Shown here: piece by piece, positions 23,690-35,309 of the stretch
How positions within the stretch are numbered: position 1 is the stretch's first letter
How the letters are laid out: each line of letters opens with the position of its first letter
DNA from: Papaver somniferum
Taxonomy: Eukaryota > Streptophyta > Magnoliopsida > Ranunculales > Papaveraceae
Length of the DNA: 64,000 bases
Direction: 5' to 3'
Assembly (NCBI RefSeq): GCF_003573695.1
Contig: NC_039368.1
Location: 11,369,860-11,433,859, forward strand
Translations under genes and position numbers: made by a program
The notes under the pieces: generated by a model
Seen by the model: only the letters and a program-made list of their open reading frames with translations
Database searches by the model: none
What the model was told of the DNA's origin: nothing

Positions 23690-24125
23690 TCCCTGATCCA
23701 TATTTTATGTATTACTGTGAAGTTTCGTAATGTATCTTATGTTGAGCACTCAACCAAGTTGATTTTTTAGCTTAGTTTTTGTTCTGTGAGATATGTTATG
23801 TCGAGCATATTGAACTAAATTAATCATCTTGTTTGGTTATTTAGTTATTGCTCCTTAAGTTTTCTTATGTCGAGCAAAACAAATGACAATTAAATTGATT
23901 ACTTTTGTGATTAGTTTGGTTGTGTATTCCGATTAGATTAATTATGGGTTCTCTTGTAATTAATCTAGTTGAGTATTTTCGTGTCTCCATAAGTTCTCTT
24001 ATGTTGAGCATAATCAATTGAATTGATCACTTTTTGTGTTTAATTTGATTGAGTATTCCGATTAAATTAATCATGGGTTTACTTGTGATTAATTTGATTG
24101 AGTTTTTGGATATAGGAAATCATTC
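23690..24125 (+). repeat. Imperfect tandem repeat of about 100 bp before the 3' LTR of E
   Basis: Units contain a TTCTCTTATGTCGAGCA-like block, then paired GATTAATTTGATTGAG-like and ATTAATCATGGGTTCTC-like blocks. About four diverged units are present. Shorter versions occur in A (1380-1720), in C (15600-15700) and in the fragment at 49025. Confidence 0.6.
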
Positions 24126-24852
24126 TCATGTTTTTTTTGTGTCCAATAAAAAATCATTCTTTTCTTTCGAAATTAAGGTCGCTCTTGTTGTTCCTTCGGG
24201 AAAGACATCAAATGGGGGAGAGTTCTTTTGAACTTGTGCTTAATGGTCATATCTTGAGGGATGTGAGGCTGTGAATTTTAGAGGGGTTATCTTGTATCTT
24301 TAAACTCCTTGATGAATGCATTTAGCTTCGGCTTTATGATTGCATCCAAATTAGTTGGTATGTATTTTTTTCTTTTGTCATGAAATGTCTCTCTCAGAAA
24401 TTTCATTATGATCCCGTTCTTGTACCTTTGCCAATTTTATTGACAAAAAGGGGAAAAATTAATATGTAGTTCACACTACAAATACATATGGTTTTCGGAT
24501 CATGTGTAAGGGGGAGTGGTTTCCATGTGAGATGGAGTATTCACTAAGGGGGAGTGATATATATCACCATAGTATTATTGTTGAAGTTGTGATACAATTG
24601 AACTTTGACGCTGTATAATAATACTATGACACTGTATAACAATGATCAAGAACTATGTTTTCTCATTGTTATAGCTACGAATCTTCAACAGCGGTGATGC
24701 TAAACTTACAACCTTTGGGATCATTGGAGTACTTGTAAGTGATGAAGATTTCGAGGAATGTTGAAGATTAGACATGTGGAATATGAGCTACTAAAGTTTC
24801 TTTATCTTTTTTGTATTCCATATGTATTGATAGTTTTGTCACTAAAATTGAC

Positions 24853-24864
24853 AAAGGGGGAGAT
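24853..24864 (+). other. Polypurine tract of element E
   Basis: AAAGGGGGAGAT is followed directly by the 3' LTR start TGTTAGAGC. Confidence 0.88.
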
Positions 24865-27320
24865 TGTTAGAGCATTGATCGTTCGAACTCGCATACGTTG
24901 CTATGTCAAGCATCTTTGTCAATGTTAGTGATCAAAACTATAAGTCTTGATTTCTAGTCTATTATAGCTAAGTCTCGGAATAGGATAGAAAATGTAGTTG
25001 AGCTCAAGGACTTCATGGCGATTCATCATACAAGTAGAAGAACTACTCAAGGAACCGGTGGAACTTCTCTACAAAAAGGTATGTGAATACTTGAACTTAT
25101 CCATCACTCAAAAGTCTATCTAATCTATCTCATACTCTTTGAGACAAGAAGTTGTATACTATATATATAGACTTTGATTATACACATTTGGTATTTCGAG
25201 CCGAGTATACCTCGCCTATCTATATCTCGAAATATGAGTTGGTAAGCTTTTTTCTTTAACCAAGTTTATCTTTACCATGTGAGGAAAGTCATGATATGTT
25301 TCAATCATCTTGAAAATTTCTTTGACGAGAAATGTTGTAGAACCTATATAACATCCTCTAAGGATGTTTCAATGATTGAAATGAGAGTTTAGATTACATA
25401 ACCAATGGTGGACATAAGCATTGTTGTGGAAACACATTTATGTATAAATCCTATTCCTTGAACCAAAGCTTGAGAACTTTGTTGATCAAGAGAACCGGAA
25501 GAATGACGTAAGCCAAGTCCGCGAACTGCCGAAGTTCTCAAACCCGAGAATTTCTGCTGGATTTGACAAACTACTTGCGTGAAACTAAGTCCGCGAACCC
25601 AGTCCGCGAACCGGCGAAGTTCTCATACCCGAGAATTTCTGTTGGAGTTCGTAAACTCTGCCCGGTAACTTAATTCCGCGAACCTAGTCTGCGAACTTGA
25701 GAAGGTTATATATCTGAAAATGATTTCTGAACTTAAACTTAAAAAGACTAAGGAATGCATTTTTCAAACCGTGGCTATAAAAGTTCATGAACCGATTCGA
25801 GTGAATCAAATCATCTTTGCTTCAATTATGTCTTGTGTAGTACATGAGATTTCCTTGCAATTGAAAAACTCTCTAACTAGTTCATTTGAAATCATTTGAA
25901 CTAGTTATGGTGAAGAAAAACGTGGTTGATATGGAATTCTCATATGGCTAACCATTGGGTTAAGTATCGTTGAGCCAACAAGTGCATACGTTTGGGTACG
26001 GTTAACAAATCTAGAAGCGTGCATTGTCAAGTGTGTGTAACAAGCTAAGTTTTCGATCTAACGGTTGAGAAATATTAGCTTGAATCTAAATCAGGTTTTC
26101 ATCTAGCGGTGGATATTGATTTATTTTTTACTAAGGTAACCTAATTGCAAACCCTGATTTGAAACACTATATAAGGGGAACTCTAGTATCTGTGCAAAAC
26201 TAATCCCCACACCTCACTGTGATACTAGTTTGCATACTAGAGTCAGTTCTCCTTTAACCTTTGGTTTTCTTCTTCTAAAACCAGGTTAACGACTTAAAGA
26301 CTTCATTGGGATTGTGAAGCCAGACCGATACTACTTTTATCCTAGTTGTGTGATATGATCTTGCATCCTCTATCGTACGAGTACAATCAGATTTATTGGC
26401 TTGAGATTGATATCTCCGATAGGCAAGATATAAAAAGTAATCACAAACACCTTCGTCTCATCATTTGAGATTCCACAATATCTAGTTTCGCTTCCATACG
26501 ATTTAGATTATTGTGAGGCGATTGATAACTCTAGGCTGTTCTTCGGTAATATAAGATCGGATTATCAATTGGTTCCTGTTCACCTTGATTATTATCAAAA
26601 GACGGAAAAAAAACCTTTAGAGTTTATCTGTGGGAGACAGATTGATCCTTTGATAGACTTGTTTGTGTGAGACAGATTTGTTTATTATCAAGTCTTCGAC
26701 TTTGGGTTGTAGCAACTCTTAGTTGTGGGTGAGATCAGCTAAGGGAATCAAGTGCACAGTATCCTGCTGGGATCAGAGGCGTAGGGAGTACAACTGTACC
26801 TTGGATCAGTGGGAGACTTATTGGGGTTTAACTACAATCCAATCCGAAGTTAGCTTGGAGTAGGCTAGTCTCTGTGGCGGATTAATACAATGTGTGTTCA
26901 TTCTGGACTAGGTCCCTGGGTTTTTCTGCATTTGCGGTTTCCTCGTTAACAAAATTCTGGTGTCTGTGTTATTTCTTTTCCGCGTTATATTTTGATATAT
27001 AATTGAAATATCACAGGTTGTGCGTTGTTCAAACAATTAGAATATCCGACCTTTTGGTTGTTGATTTAAATTGATTGACACTTGGATATTGGTCTTTGGT
27101 ACCATCCAAGTTTTCTCTATTGTATTTGATAAAGACTCGCAGATTTCTATTTGCTTGAGTATATATCAAATTGAGATATTGAGATATAAACTCTTTGATA
27201 TAATTTTTATTTAGATTGAGTCTGACTGTTTAGTTGATTCTCCAGAAAGTATATTGGAGTTTGTCCATACAATTTGCTAAGTGAAATATTGGGTGTGGTT
27301 GTTGTACTCCCGCTTTTTTC
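24865..27320 (+). mobile_element. 3' LTR of element E (2,456 bp)
   Basis: This LTR is the partner of 17509-19955 and ends GCTTTTTTCA before the duplicated CTAAC. A TATA box lies at 26167-26174. In U3 it has fewer TCCGCGAAC repeats than the 5' LTR: the first pair is reduced to one (25515-25530). Confidence 0.93.
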
Positions 27321-27325
27321 ACTAA

Positions 27326-28688
27326 CCATTGGTTAACTATTGTTGACCCAACTAAGTGTACACGTTTAAGTACGGTTACTCAAACCTAAATGAAATTACA
27401 TTTCATTTCTGTATAACAAGCTAAGTTCGATCTAATGGTTGAAAGATATTAACTTGAATCTAATCAGGTTTTCATCTAACGGTGAATATTGAATGCTTTG
27501 TTACCAAGGTAACTTAGATTGCAAACCCTGATTTGAAATCTATATAAAGGAGAACTCTAGAAACCGGGAAATATAATCCCCACACCTCCTGTGTGATACT
27601 AGTTGTATAAGCTAGAGTCAATTCTCCTTTAACCTTAGGTTTTTCACGAAACCCTGTAGGTTAACGACTTGAAGACTTCATTGGGATTGTGAAGCCAGAC
27701 CCAACTACTGTCTCTGTAGTTGTGTGATCTGATCTTGCTGTTTCTATCGTGATTGAGTACAATCGTAAGATTGGATTGAGATTTATATCTCTGATACGCA
27801 AGATAGAAAAGCAGTCACAAACATCTTCGTCTCATCATTTGTGATTCCACAATATCTTGTTTTGTTAATCGATTAATATTATTGTGAGGTGATTGATATT
27901 TCCAGGATGTTCTTCGGGAATATAAGTCTGGTATATCAATTGGTTCCTGTTCACCTTGATTTATCAAAAGACGGAATAAAAACTCGTAGGTATATCTGTG
28001 GGAGAAATATTTATCTATTCCTATAGACTTTTCTGTGTGAAACAGATTTGTTTATCAAGTCTTCGAATTTGGGTCGTAGCAACTCTTAGTTGTGGGTGAG
28101 ATCATCTAAGGGAATCAAGTGCGCAGTATCCTGCTGGGATCAGAGACGTAAGGAGCACGACTGTACCTTGAATCAGTGTGATATTGATTAGGGTTCAACT
28201 ACATTCCATACATAAGTTAGCTTTATAGTAGGCTAGTGTATGTAGTGTCTTAATACAATGTGGTGTTGAAATCTGGACTACGTCCCTGGGTTTTTCTAAA
28301 TTTTCGGTTTCCTCGTTAACAAAACTTTTGGTATCTGTGTTATTTCTTTTCCGCATTATATTTTGTTATATAATTGAAATATCACAAGTTGTGCATTGAA
28401 TCAATCAATTGGTAAATCCAACCTTTGATTGTTGATTGAAATTGATTGATCCTTGAACATTGGTCTTTGGTACCGTTAAAGTTATCTCTCTTATATTCAA
28501 TCGGGCTCGCAATTTATTATTTGTTTGATTTCGGATTGAATTGAGAGATTTAGATATAACTCTTTGATATACTTTTCTTAAGATTGAGTCTAACTGTCTA
28601 GTTGATTCTCCTTTAAGTATATTGGATTTAGTCCATACAGATTCCTAAGCGAAATATTGGGTGAGATTGTTAGACCCCCACTTTTTCA
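27326..28688 (+). mobile_element. 3' LTR of element C, second part
   Basis: C's LTR continues in register after E (the CTAACCATTGGTTAACTATTG context rejoins at the target duplication) and ends TTTTTCA at 28688. The summed 3' LTR length is about 2,420 bp, like the 5' LTR. Confidence 0.9.
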
Positions 28689-29502
28689 ATTACTCTCAGA
28701 GTTAAACCGCTATACAAAGAACAAAGCCAACTTCTTATAGTTGAGACAAAGTAATAATCTACCCATGTTACTTAGTTCCCTCAGTATCACTGCGCCTACA
28801 ACCGTCAGGCCAACTCACGTGAATCCCTAGACAAAAATCACTATCTTGAGTTGCTTTACTGATGTAAAGTCTTAAGCACTCAACTTAATTTGATCGTCTT
28901 CCAAATAATAAAAGAACAAAGCTATTTGTTAACTACTCCAATAATCTTTTGGAAAAGATTCGTTGAGTTCTGACAAAGGCTCTTCCGTTTAATCTAGTAA
29001 ACTCCTTTGTCGGGTAAGATCAATCCAAATCCGAAATAATCAAATCTATATTAATTGACAACTATCAAATTCGGATACTGAAGAATACCACCAAATGATA
29101 GTTGCTGATCTAAACAAGTATATGATCAAATCAATCAAAGAAAAACTAGATCTTTGTCAGATCCCAGCTGATCAAGATGTGTGCACAAATATCACAAGAT
29201 GCGAAAACCAATAAGAAAAATCTTCTTGTCTTCAAATCTTCAATTGCCTTCTATTGTACCTAAACGCCACAGACTTGATTCCACTTATGATCGATTACAC
29301 AAAGAACGAAGTCTTATAACAATGGATGCTCACAAGTTGTATTAAGTCTAACTTATTTTTTTCTAAGATCTCGTCAATACCTTGATCTAGTTTGAGTGAC
29401 CTTAATCAGAAAAGAAGACCCTCAAGAATAATAAAACTAGGTACAACCAAAGTTTCAAGAACCGTTAGTCAATCAAATCAATAATCAAATTTAAGGAAAC
29501 AT

Positions 29503-29740
29503 TATTTAAATACCCCTCAAAATTCTCCCCTTAAAATATACCCTTATTCAATTTTTAAAAATACCCCTACCTTCTGAAAATTGGATCAACTAGCACAAGT
29601 TGCTTCTAGAAGTGGACGCAACTTTATAAAAGTTGCTTCCAAAAAGTGGAAGCAACTTTCTCAAATTGACTCCAAAAAATTAATTTTTACCCCTCAGGGA
29701 TATTTCTGCAAGGTCAATAAAAATTGAGGGTATTTATAAC
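29503..29740 (+). mobile_element. MITE-like foldback element (about 240 bp)
   Basis: The ends are inverted copies of an AAATACCCCTCAA-like sequence (29507-29520 against 29724-29737). The middle holds a perfect hairpin, AAGTTGCTTCC/GGAAGCAACTT with a 7-base loop (29630-29658), and a second weaker one at 29597-29625. It has no coding capacity. The superfamily is unknown and the target duplication is not clear. Confidence 0.5.
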
Positions 29741-30364
29741 ATTCCCACAATTAAAATAACAATATAATTATATAACTTCCCATCAGCGGTACTTGTAGAT
29801 CTACTTGATCAAACATATGTCTTTAAACGAGCGATCGTAAACGATTTCGCCTGATTATGGTACTTTCTTCTCCGGATAGACGGCTCCACCAGAAACAACA
29901 CGGATGAAGTTTTCCTGGATCTTAGGATAGTTTGCAAGAAATTCAAACTCAACGATTTATAGACAAGGTTATTTAGACAATAAGGAAATTCCAAAACCGA
30001 AATATTCTCAAGATATACAATAAAGTACCCAATTTAGGTTTTCATATTTCCAACTAATATCCAACCTGTAATTCTGAAATCTCTCTTTAGAAAATATATA
30101 TTATTAGTTTAGCATTTTTCAAGAGATATGTTTCGATTGCTGTAAAATAAAAAACATATTATTCGAAAATCTTAATTAAAAGATTCTCAATATTTCGGTT
30201 TGGGATCACCTTGAGTATCAAAAATATCTTTGAATAATTACATATAAGAATTATGTACATGTTCAAATTATGCTGACATCTAGATCTTTCCTATTTAGCA
30301 AACCCTAATTCCATACTCACACAAAAACATTAGTAATATATGAATGTTGAAAATCAGTTTTTAT

Positions 30365-30575
30365 CTTGGGACCGGTTCTACCATGATTCCTAACATAGGT
30401 TAAGACCGGTTCTACGAAGTCTCCAAATATAGGTAGTGATGGTTTCTACCATGACTCCCAACAAAAGCTAGGATCGATTCTACCATGTATCCTAGAATAA
30501 GTAAGGATCGGTTCCATCATAACTCTCAACATAAATTAAGATCGGTTATACCAAGAATTCCCACCTTAGTTTCGA
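30365..30575 (+). repeat. 34-bp tandem repeat, six diverged copies
   Basis: An (A/G)ACCGGTTCTACCATGA-like core recurs at 30371, 30405, 30439, 30473, 30507 and 30541, an exact 34-base step each time. There are no unique spacers between units. Confidence 0.85.
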
Positions 30576-31185
30576 ATTGGTCATCCAATAGATCTTCATA
30601 GAAAACCGTACCAAAACACCTATTGATTTCTTTTCGATTAGAAAACAAGTTTCTTATATGTATTTCCTTTTAACATATGTAATCAAACATAGTTATCTAG
30701 GATGAAGTCACACCTATATCCAATATACAATCAAGTAACGAGTTACATAGATTATGTCGATGTCGCATTTATGAAGTTCAAAAGATAAATGTTATACATT
30801 GTAACTAAATATTTTTCCTTGACACTTTGTTCATAAAAAAATAACCAAATATAATATTAGAGTATAAAATATAACCTAGCATGTTATGTTCTCAATCTTA
30901 AATGAATTGAAAGTAACGATAGGAGTGGAAATAAGTTAATTCAGTATCACGAACCTCAAGCGGAAGGATGATGACTTCATTGTAGTCGACACTTCTTCAC
31001 GTTCTTCAAGGTAATACTTGTATGTCTTAATTAACATTCATAGATTTTCTAGTATAACCTAAATGAAGTTTACTCTAGTACATTCAATCAAGCGACTCTA
31101 ATTGAGTTTTGATACTAAAATATGACAACCAAACTTGACATACCAACGCTTGGTGAGTTCAACCGAGCAATGCTCTAACTAGTTT

Positions 31186-31231
31186 TAGTTGAGCAAAAAC
31201 TGTACCGAACCGAGCCATGCACACCCCTAGT
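31186..31231 (-). mobile_element. End fragment of a hAT-type element
   Basis: On the minus strand this starts TAGGGGTGTGCATGG and continues with a CGGTTCGG block, as in many plant hAT-family termini (compare 31816). Only one end is present, cut by element B. Confidence 0.45.
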
Positions 31232-31815
31232 AACTGTTCCTCGATTATTTTTTCATCGCCTTTGATTTATCAACTATTCAAAAAACTTATAATCTTCAAT
31301 TAAAATTTATATTAAAGATGCGAAAGTACAAGGTTGCAGTGACGATAATCAACAACATCCTCCAATTTTTTAAGAAAAACTATTTGAAACCCCTGAACCA
31401 TTGGACAAATTAAGTGGCATGACTTATATGATCAAATACATCATGACCAATTCGTTAGAAAAAATTGTGGGCGATTCTTCCACAATGAAATCCAATAAGT
31501 GAGATTTCGAGTAAGTGTTTACATAATCTTCTTTTATCCGAAGTAAGGTAATATTCTAGAAACTCACTTTGTATTTGTTGTTTTTGTGTCCGAATTAGGT
31601 TCAATGCGTCAAAAATTTCATTGAAATTTAGGGTTGTACGTTAAGTTACGGTTGGTTGTTTTTCAATAATCAACCATCAATTTGTTTTCTGAAAGGAATA
31701 TGTTTTGAAATTAAGAATAAGGTTAAATTATGTTTGGAAGGCACATCCAAAGGTATATTTATGCTCCATAATACGACTTGCAAATAGTTACATAAACTAC
31801 CACGAGCTTTCCAAA
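31232..31815. other. Intergenic stretch without recognisable gene
   Basis: The DNA is AT-rich. A short open run near 31390-31510 (PEPLDKLSGMTYMI in the plus frame) has no features I can assign. The last eight bases (31808-31815, TTTCCAAA) are the left target duplication of the next element. Confidence 0.5.
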
Positions 31816-32560
31816 TAGAGCTGAACATGGTTTCGGTTTTCTGCTGGAACCGGACCAAACCAGACCAATTAGGAAGAAACCAAACCGAACCATTTACTAA
31901 TGGATTGGTTACGGTGTAGAAAGTGGAAAACCGATAGTTTTGGTTTTGGTTTGGTTTGACCTCTAAAACCGAACCAAAAACCATTGGAAAACCGATTAAT
32001 TTTTAAGCTTAGTTTCTACCGTTGATTTACAAGTATTAGATTCTACCCATTGATTTAGAGGATAAATAGAAACCCTAAATCTAATATTTAATTATGATAC
32101 TCTCCCTCTTTCTCTTTCTCCTTCTCTCAGTCGCCTCCTTCTCCACCCCCAGCTACAACCGCTGCTACTCGACTTTTTTCTTCCTGTCTTCCTTCTTTTT
32201 TATTTGTCAATAACTAAATTAAGATATATCATATATCTTCTTTTGATCTCTATAATTAGAGTAAGCTTTAATTATTCTTGATATTTTATTTATTTATTTT
32301 TTTTTGTCTGTAAATTTGTGTAAACCAATACTATCAGCAACTACGATTTTTTATCTGTAAATTTGTGTAATTCTTTTTTTGTTTGACATAATTATTGGTT
32401 AACCAAAAATCACTGGGACAAACCGAAACCAACTGGAACCATTTGAAACCGAACCAATGGTTAATGGATTGGTTTGGTTTAGATTTTTAGAAACCAATAA
32501 TATTGGTTTCGGTTTTGGTTTGGTTAGAAACCGAACCAAAACAGACCATGAACAGCCCTA
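31816..32560. mobile_element. Non-autonomous hAT-type transposon (745 bp)
   Basis: The left end reads TAGAGCTGAACATGG and the right end, inverted, TAGGGCTGTTCATGG. Both continue into CGGTTTTGGTTTGG-rich subterminal repeats. It is flanked by TTTCCAAA and TTTCCAAT, an 8-bp duplication with one change, as for hAT elements. The middle holds a CT-rich tract (32100-32150) and no transposase. The ORFs at the ends (31670-31984 and 32457-32663) are translations of the subterminal repeats. Confidence 0.85.
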
Positions 32561-33229
32561 TTTCCAATATACCGGAGCCAGGTATTATCTAATTAGCGAA
32601 TTCCGAATGTGTCCCAAAGAATCAGTCGCACGTATGCCACGGTTCAATGGCCCATATAAATGAGGAAAGTACTGCATTTTACCATACAGTTTCTCTCTGT
32701 TCAAATATTGGGCGAGTATTTCCCGATAGATCCTTCAAACCCTAGTTCTTTTGGTGAAAATTATACCGCGACATAGGTGCTTTCACCCATCAAGTTCATT
32801 AAACTAAGCTAAATTCCATCCCTACCGCGACCACAACTCTAATTTCAATGAATTTGGGTGTTTTCCTAACTTTTTCTTTTTGTTTGGATTGTGTCTAGGG
32901 TTTTGGGTTTTCGACACTGGTAAAATCTTTTCTTTAAACTTATTTTAACACTCGCCCAATATATGAATCCATGGATTTTTCATGGATATTTCAATTCTCG
33001 AAGTAATAAATTACTAGTTATTTCGTTGTTTTATACTTATTTGTGTGTTTATTTTAGAAATGGAGACACAATTCCACGGTCTTTTCATGGTTATTTCAAT
33101 TCTGAAAATAATAAATTACTAGTTAATTCTTTGTTTTACACTTATTTGTGAGTTTGTCGCTGAATTTACATTGTTTTGTCTAGACCATGGTTTAGTCCAT
33201 CATCTTGAAAAAAAAGAAAATTGTTTATA
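32561..33229. other. Intergenic stretch with one local tandem duplication
   Basis: The block CATGGATATTTCAATTCT... AATAAATTACTAGTTA (from 32980) is repeated about 103 bases on (from 33083). A TATA-like CCATATAAATG lies at 32651-32661, followed by CT-rich, AAACCCTAG-containing sequence like a 5' leader, but no coding exon follows that I can identify. Confidence 0.5.
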
Positions 33230-33669
33230 ATTCCAAGAGCACCAACTTAAAAGGGAGCTCAATCAAGAGATATATCAAAGAGCTTTATCTCTATTTCTCA
33301 ATGCAATTTGCAAATCGAACAGATAGAAATCGTGAGCCTGATTGATATGATATGAGAAATAACTTGGACAGTACCAATGACGAATGCCCAAGTGTCAATC
33401 AAGTTATATCCAACAAATAAGGTCGTATTTATCAACTGATTGAACTGCGCACTACCTATGATATTTCAATTATATAAACAAATATAATGCGTAAAAGAAA
33501 TAGCACAGACACCAGAAATTTTGTCAACGAGGAAACCGCAAATGCAGAAAACCCCGGGATCTAGTCCAGATTTGAAAACCACATTGTATTAAGCCGCCAC
33601 AGACACTAGCCTATTACAAGTTAAATCCGGACTTGAATGTAATTGAGCCCTAACCAAGTCTCACACCGA
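33230..33669 (-). mobile_element. Copia LTR fragment (same family as A, C and E)
   Basis: On the minus strand it matches the R/U5 part of LTR A (4530-4890), including the GTTAACGAGGAAACCGCAAA-like block at 33521 and CCCCGGGATCTAGTCCAG at 33553. Both ends are truncated and no primer site follows. Confidence 0.75.
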
Positions 33670-33679
33670 TTTGTGGGTA

Positions 33680-34000
33680 AAAATGATGTATTTTTGTAGG
33701 CGTGTATATAGTTGTACTCTCATGATTGTATGACCTTTTTTTTTGTGGATACGTGTGTTGGATTTTCATAGGTGTGTACACCATTGTGCAATCTCAATAA
33801 TATATATGACCTGTTTTTTATGTATGAATGTTGGATTAATTGGATTTTTTTAGGTGTGTACATAGTTGCACGCCGTTATGCTATCTCAATAATATATGGT
33901 CTGTTGTGTGGGTATGGATGTTAGATTTTTGTAGGTGTGTACATAATTGTACAACATTGTGCTCTCTCAAAAATGTAAAAAAAATAATTGTTGATGAAAC
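33680..34000 (+). repeat. Tandem repeat of about 80 bp, four diverged units
   Basis: A TTTTGTAGGTGTGTACATA-like core recurs at about 33698, 33770, 33852 and 33933 (steps of 72, 82 and 81). Each unit ends near a CTCAATAATATATG-like block. One further core copy is at 34235. It has no coding potential. Confidence 0.7.
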
Positions 34001-34833
34001 CTTAAGTTGTTGTTTTTCAGTATCATGAGATGATTTTAATAACATGCTTGCTATGTGTTTAGGTACTTTGGATGAAGATTAAGAGAGTGGACAAGAACAA
34101 TGGACAGGTTATGAACGATTTTATAGATTTTCTAATTTTAAAAGCGCTAATAGCATGCTTGTTAGTGGTGCTTAGGTGGACGATTCAGGTTGTATGTGGT
34201 GAACAAACTGGTGCACCTTGTTTTGTCTTTGGATTTTCTGGATTTTTGTAGATGTATACATGTTTGTATATCAGTGTAAACTAAGAGTTTTAAAAAAATG
34301 AAAATTATATAGTTATATGGGTACTCTTTTTGTAGATCTCGGAAAGAACTTTTCGAATATATAAATTTTGTGAAATTTGGACAAACCATTCAAAAGATAA
34401 ATTGCTTTTTAAATTATTTAAAATTGTTGATATCATCGTGAGTCACTTTAGACTAAAGTGTAAATATTTGGACTAAATTGTACTTTAAACCGCTTTTTCC
34501 CTTGTTTTATAGTGTTAGCTTAGCTAGATATATTTGTTCAGTCAGCTTGTTAGGCCTTAGTCTTTTTGGCCCAACTCTTTCTGTAAATCTTTCAGTTGTT
34601 AATGACAATTCTCTGGTTAAGCAAAAAATTATGGAATTTAATGATGATGCTTTGAAGATGGGGTTCTCTTATGGGTTGTACGTGGGTCATCTCAAGTACG
34701 GGGTTGAGTAAGTTCTGCAGTTCTATTTTTGCTGTTCTTGCTGTGATATTGGTTCTGCAGTTCAGCAATTGGTGATTCAGTGCAGCAAAAACATTTGAAC
34801 ATGTGAATTAAGGTTGCAGTACTTTGGCTAGCT
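34001..34833. other. Intergenic stretch, possible lone exon remnant
   Basis: Around 34614-34709 a plus-strand frame (NDNSLVKQKIMEFNDDALKM and onward) ends at a GAGTAAGT donor-like site, which looks like one exon of a lost or unrecognised gene. Nothing around it confirms this. The rest is AT-rich with no signal. Confidence 0.3.
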
Positions 34834-35094
34834 CTACCGCAGCAAGAAGAGCCATTGCTTCAAATTGCTTTGTCTGCTATTATTTGGGTTAGTAGCTTCC
34901 TTATGAAACACAAAACTGCATCTAGTTTCCCAAATTTGCCACCAAGTTGCAACAAGTCTACAAAATCGAAGTTGCAATCTGATTATGGCTACACTTGAGA
35001 ATCCGGTCCTTGCAAAGCTCTGTATTAATACTTTCATGAAAGGACAACGAAGAGATAAATGGGTACCAGTTTCTTTTTGGTTACCACTTGCCAA
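34834..35094 (-). pseudogene. Fragment of an RT/RNase H-type (non-LTR-like) protein
   Basis: The minus frame has an ATWWQIWETRCSFVFHKEA segment. It resembles the WxIWxxRN(K)xVF motif that links the zinc-binding and RNase H parts of plant LINE-type polyproteins. The fragment lies between the beta-glucosidase stop and the intergenic DNA and has no catalytic residues. Confidence 0.4.
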
Positions 35095-35309
35095 AAGAGA
35101 ACAAGATACAGTTTTTTAGCAACTTAAGAAAATTCCTTTCTATTCATCTGTTAAAATACTATATATGTTCCAATGAAAATGCTAAAAATGCTAAAAAAAA
35201 ATGTTAAAAGAAAAACAATTAAAAAGAAACCTCAAATCCTAACAAAGATAGACAGAAACTTAAAAACATAAAACAAAGAATCAAATGCCTAGTTTGCCGA
35301 ACGGAGAAA

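Larger units (their letters stand above)
19956..24864 (+). mobile_element. Internal region of non-autonomous copia-type element E
   Basis: The interior is 4.9 kb, of which 1.29 kb is the gypsy-type solo LTR F. It holds an unrecognised broken ORF (20022-20745, continuing 22037-22380), a non-coding stretch 22400-23300, the hydrophobic ORF remnant, an imperfect tandem-repeat region (23690-24125) and the polypurine tract. No protease, integrase, reverse transcriptase or RNase H motif is seen. Confidence 0.85.
28689..31180 (-). mobile_element. 5' LTR of element B, outer part
   Basis: The minus-strand LTR of B resumes after C. Its outer end (31155-31180) reads, on the minus strand, GTTAGAGCATTGCTCGGTTG, the family's LTR start with the first two bases altered. 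Homology to LTR A is patchy, so this is a diverged subfamily. Inside lie a small foldback insertion (29503-29740) and a 34-bp tandem repeat (30365-30575). The 29809-29994 region shows no gene I can support. Confidence 0.65.

Noticed and set aside
30365..30575. Regular 34-bp repeats as a CRISPR array
   Set aside because: Units are directly joined, diverged and have no spacers. The DNA is nuclear plant sequence.
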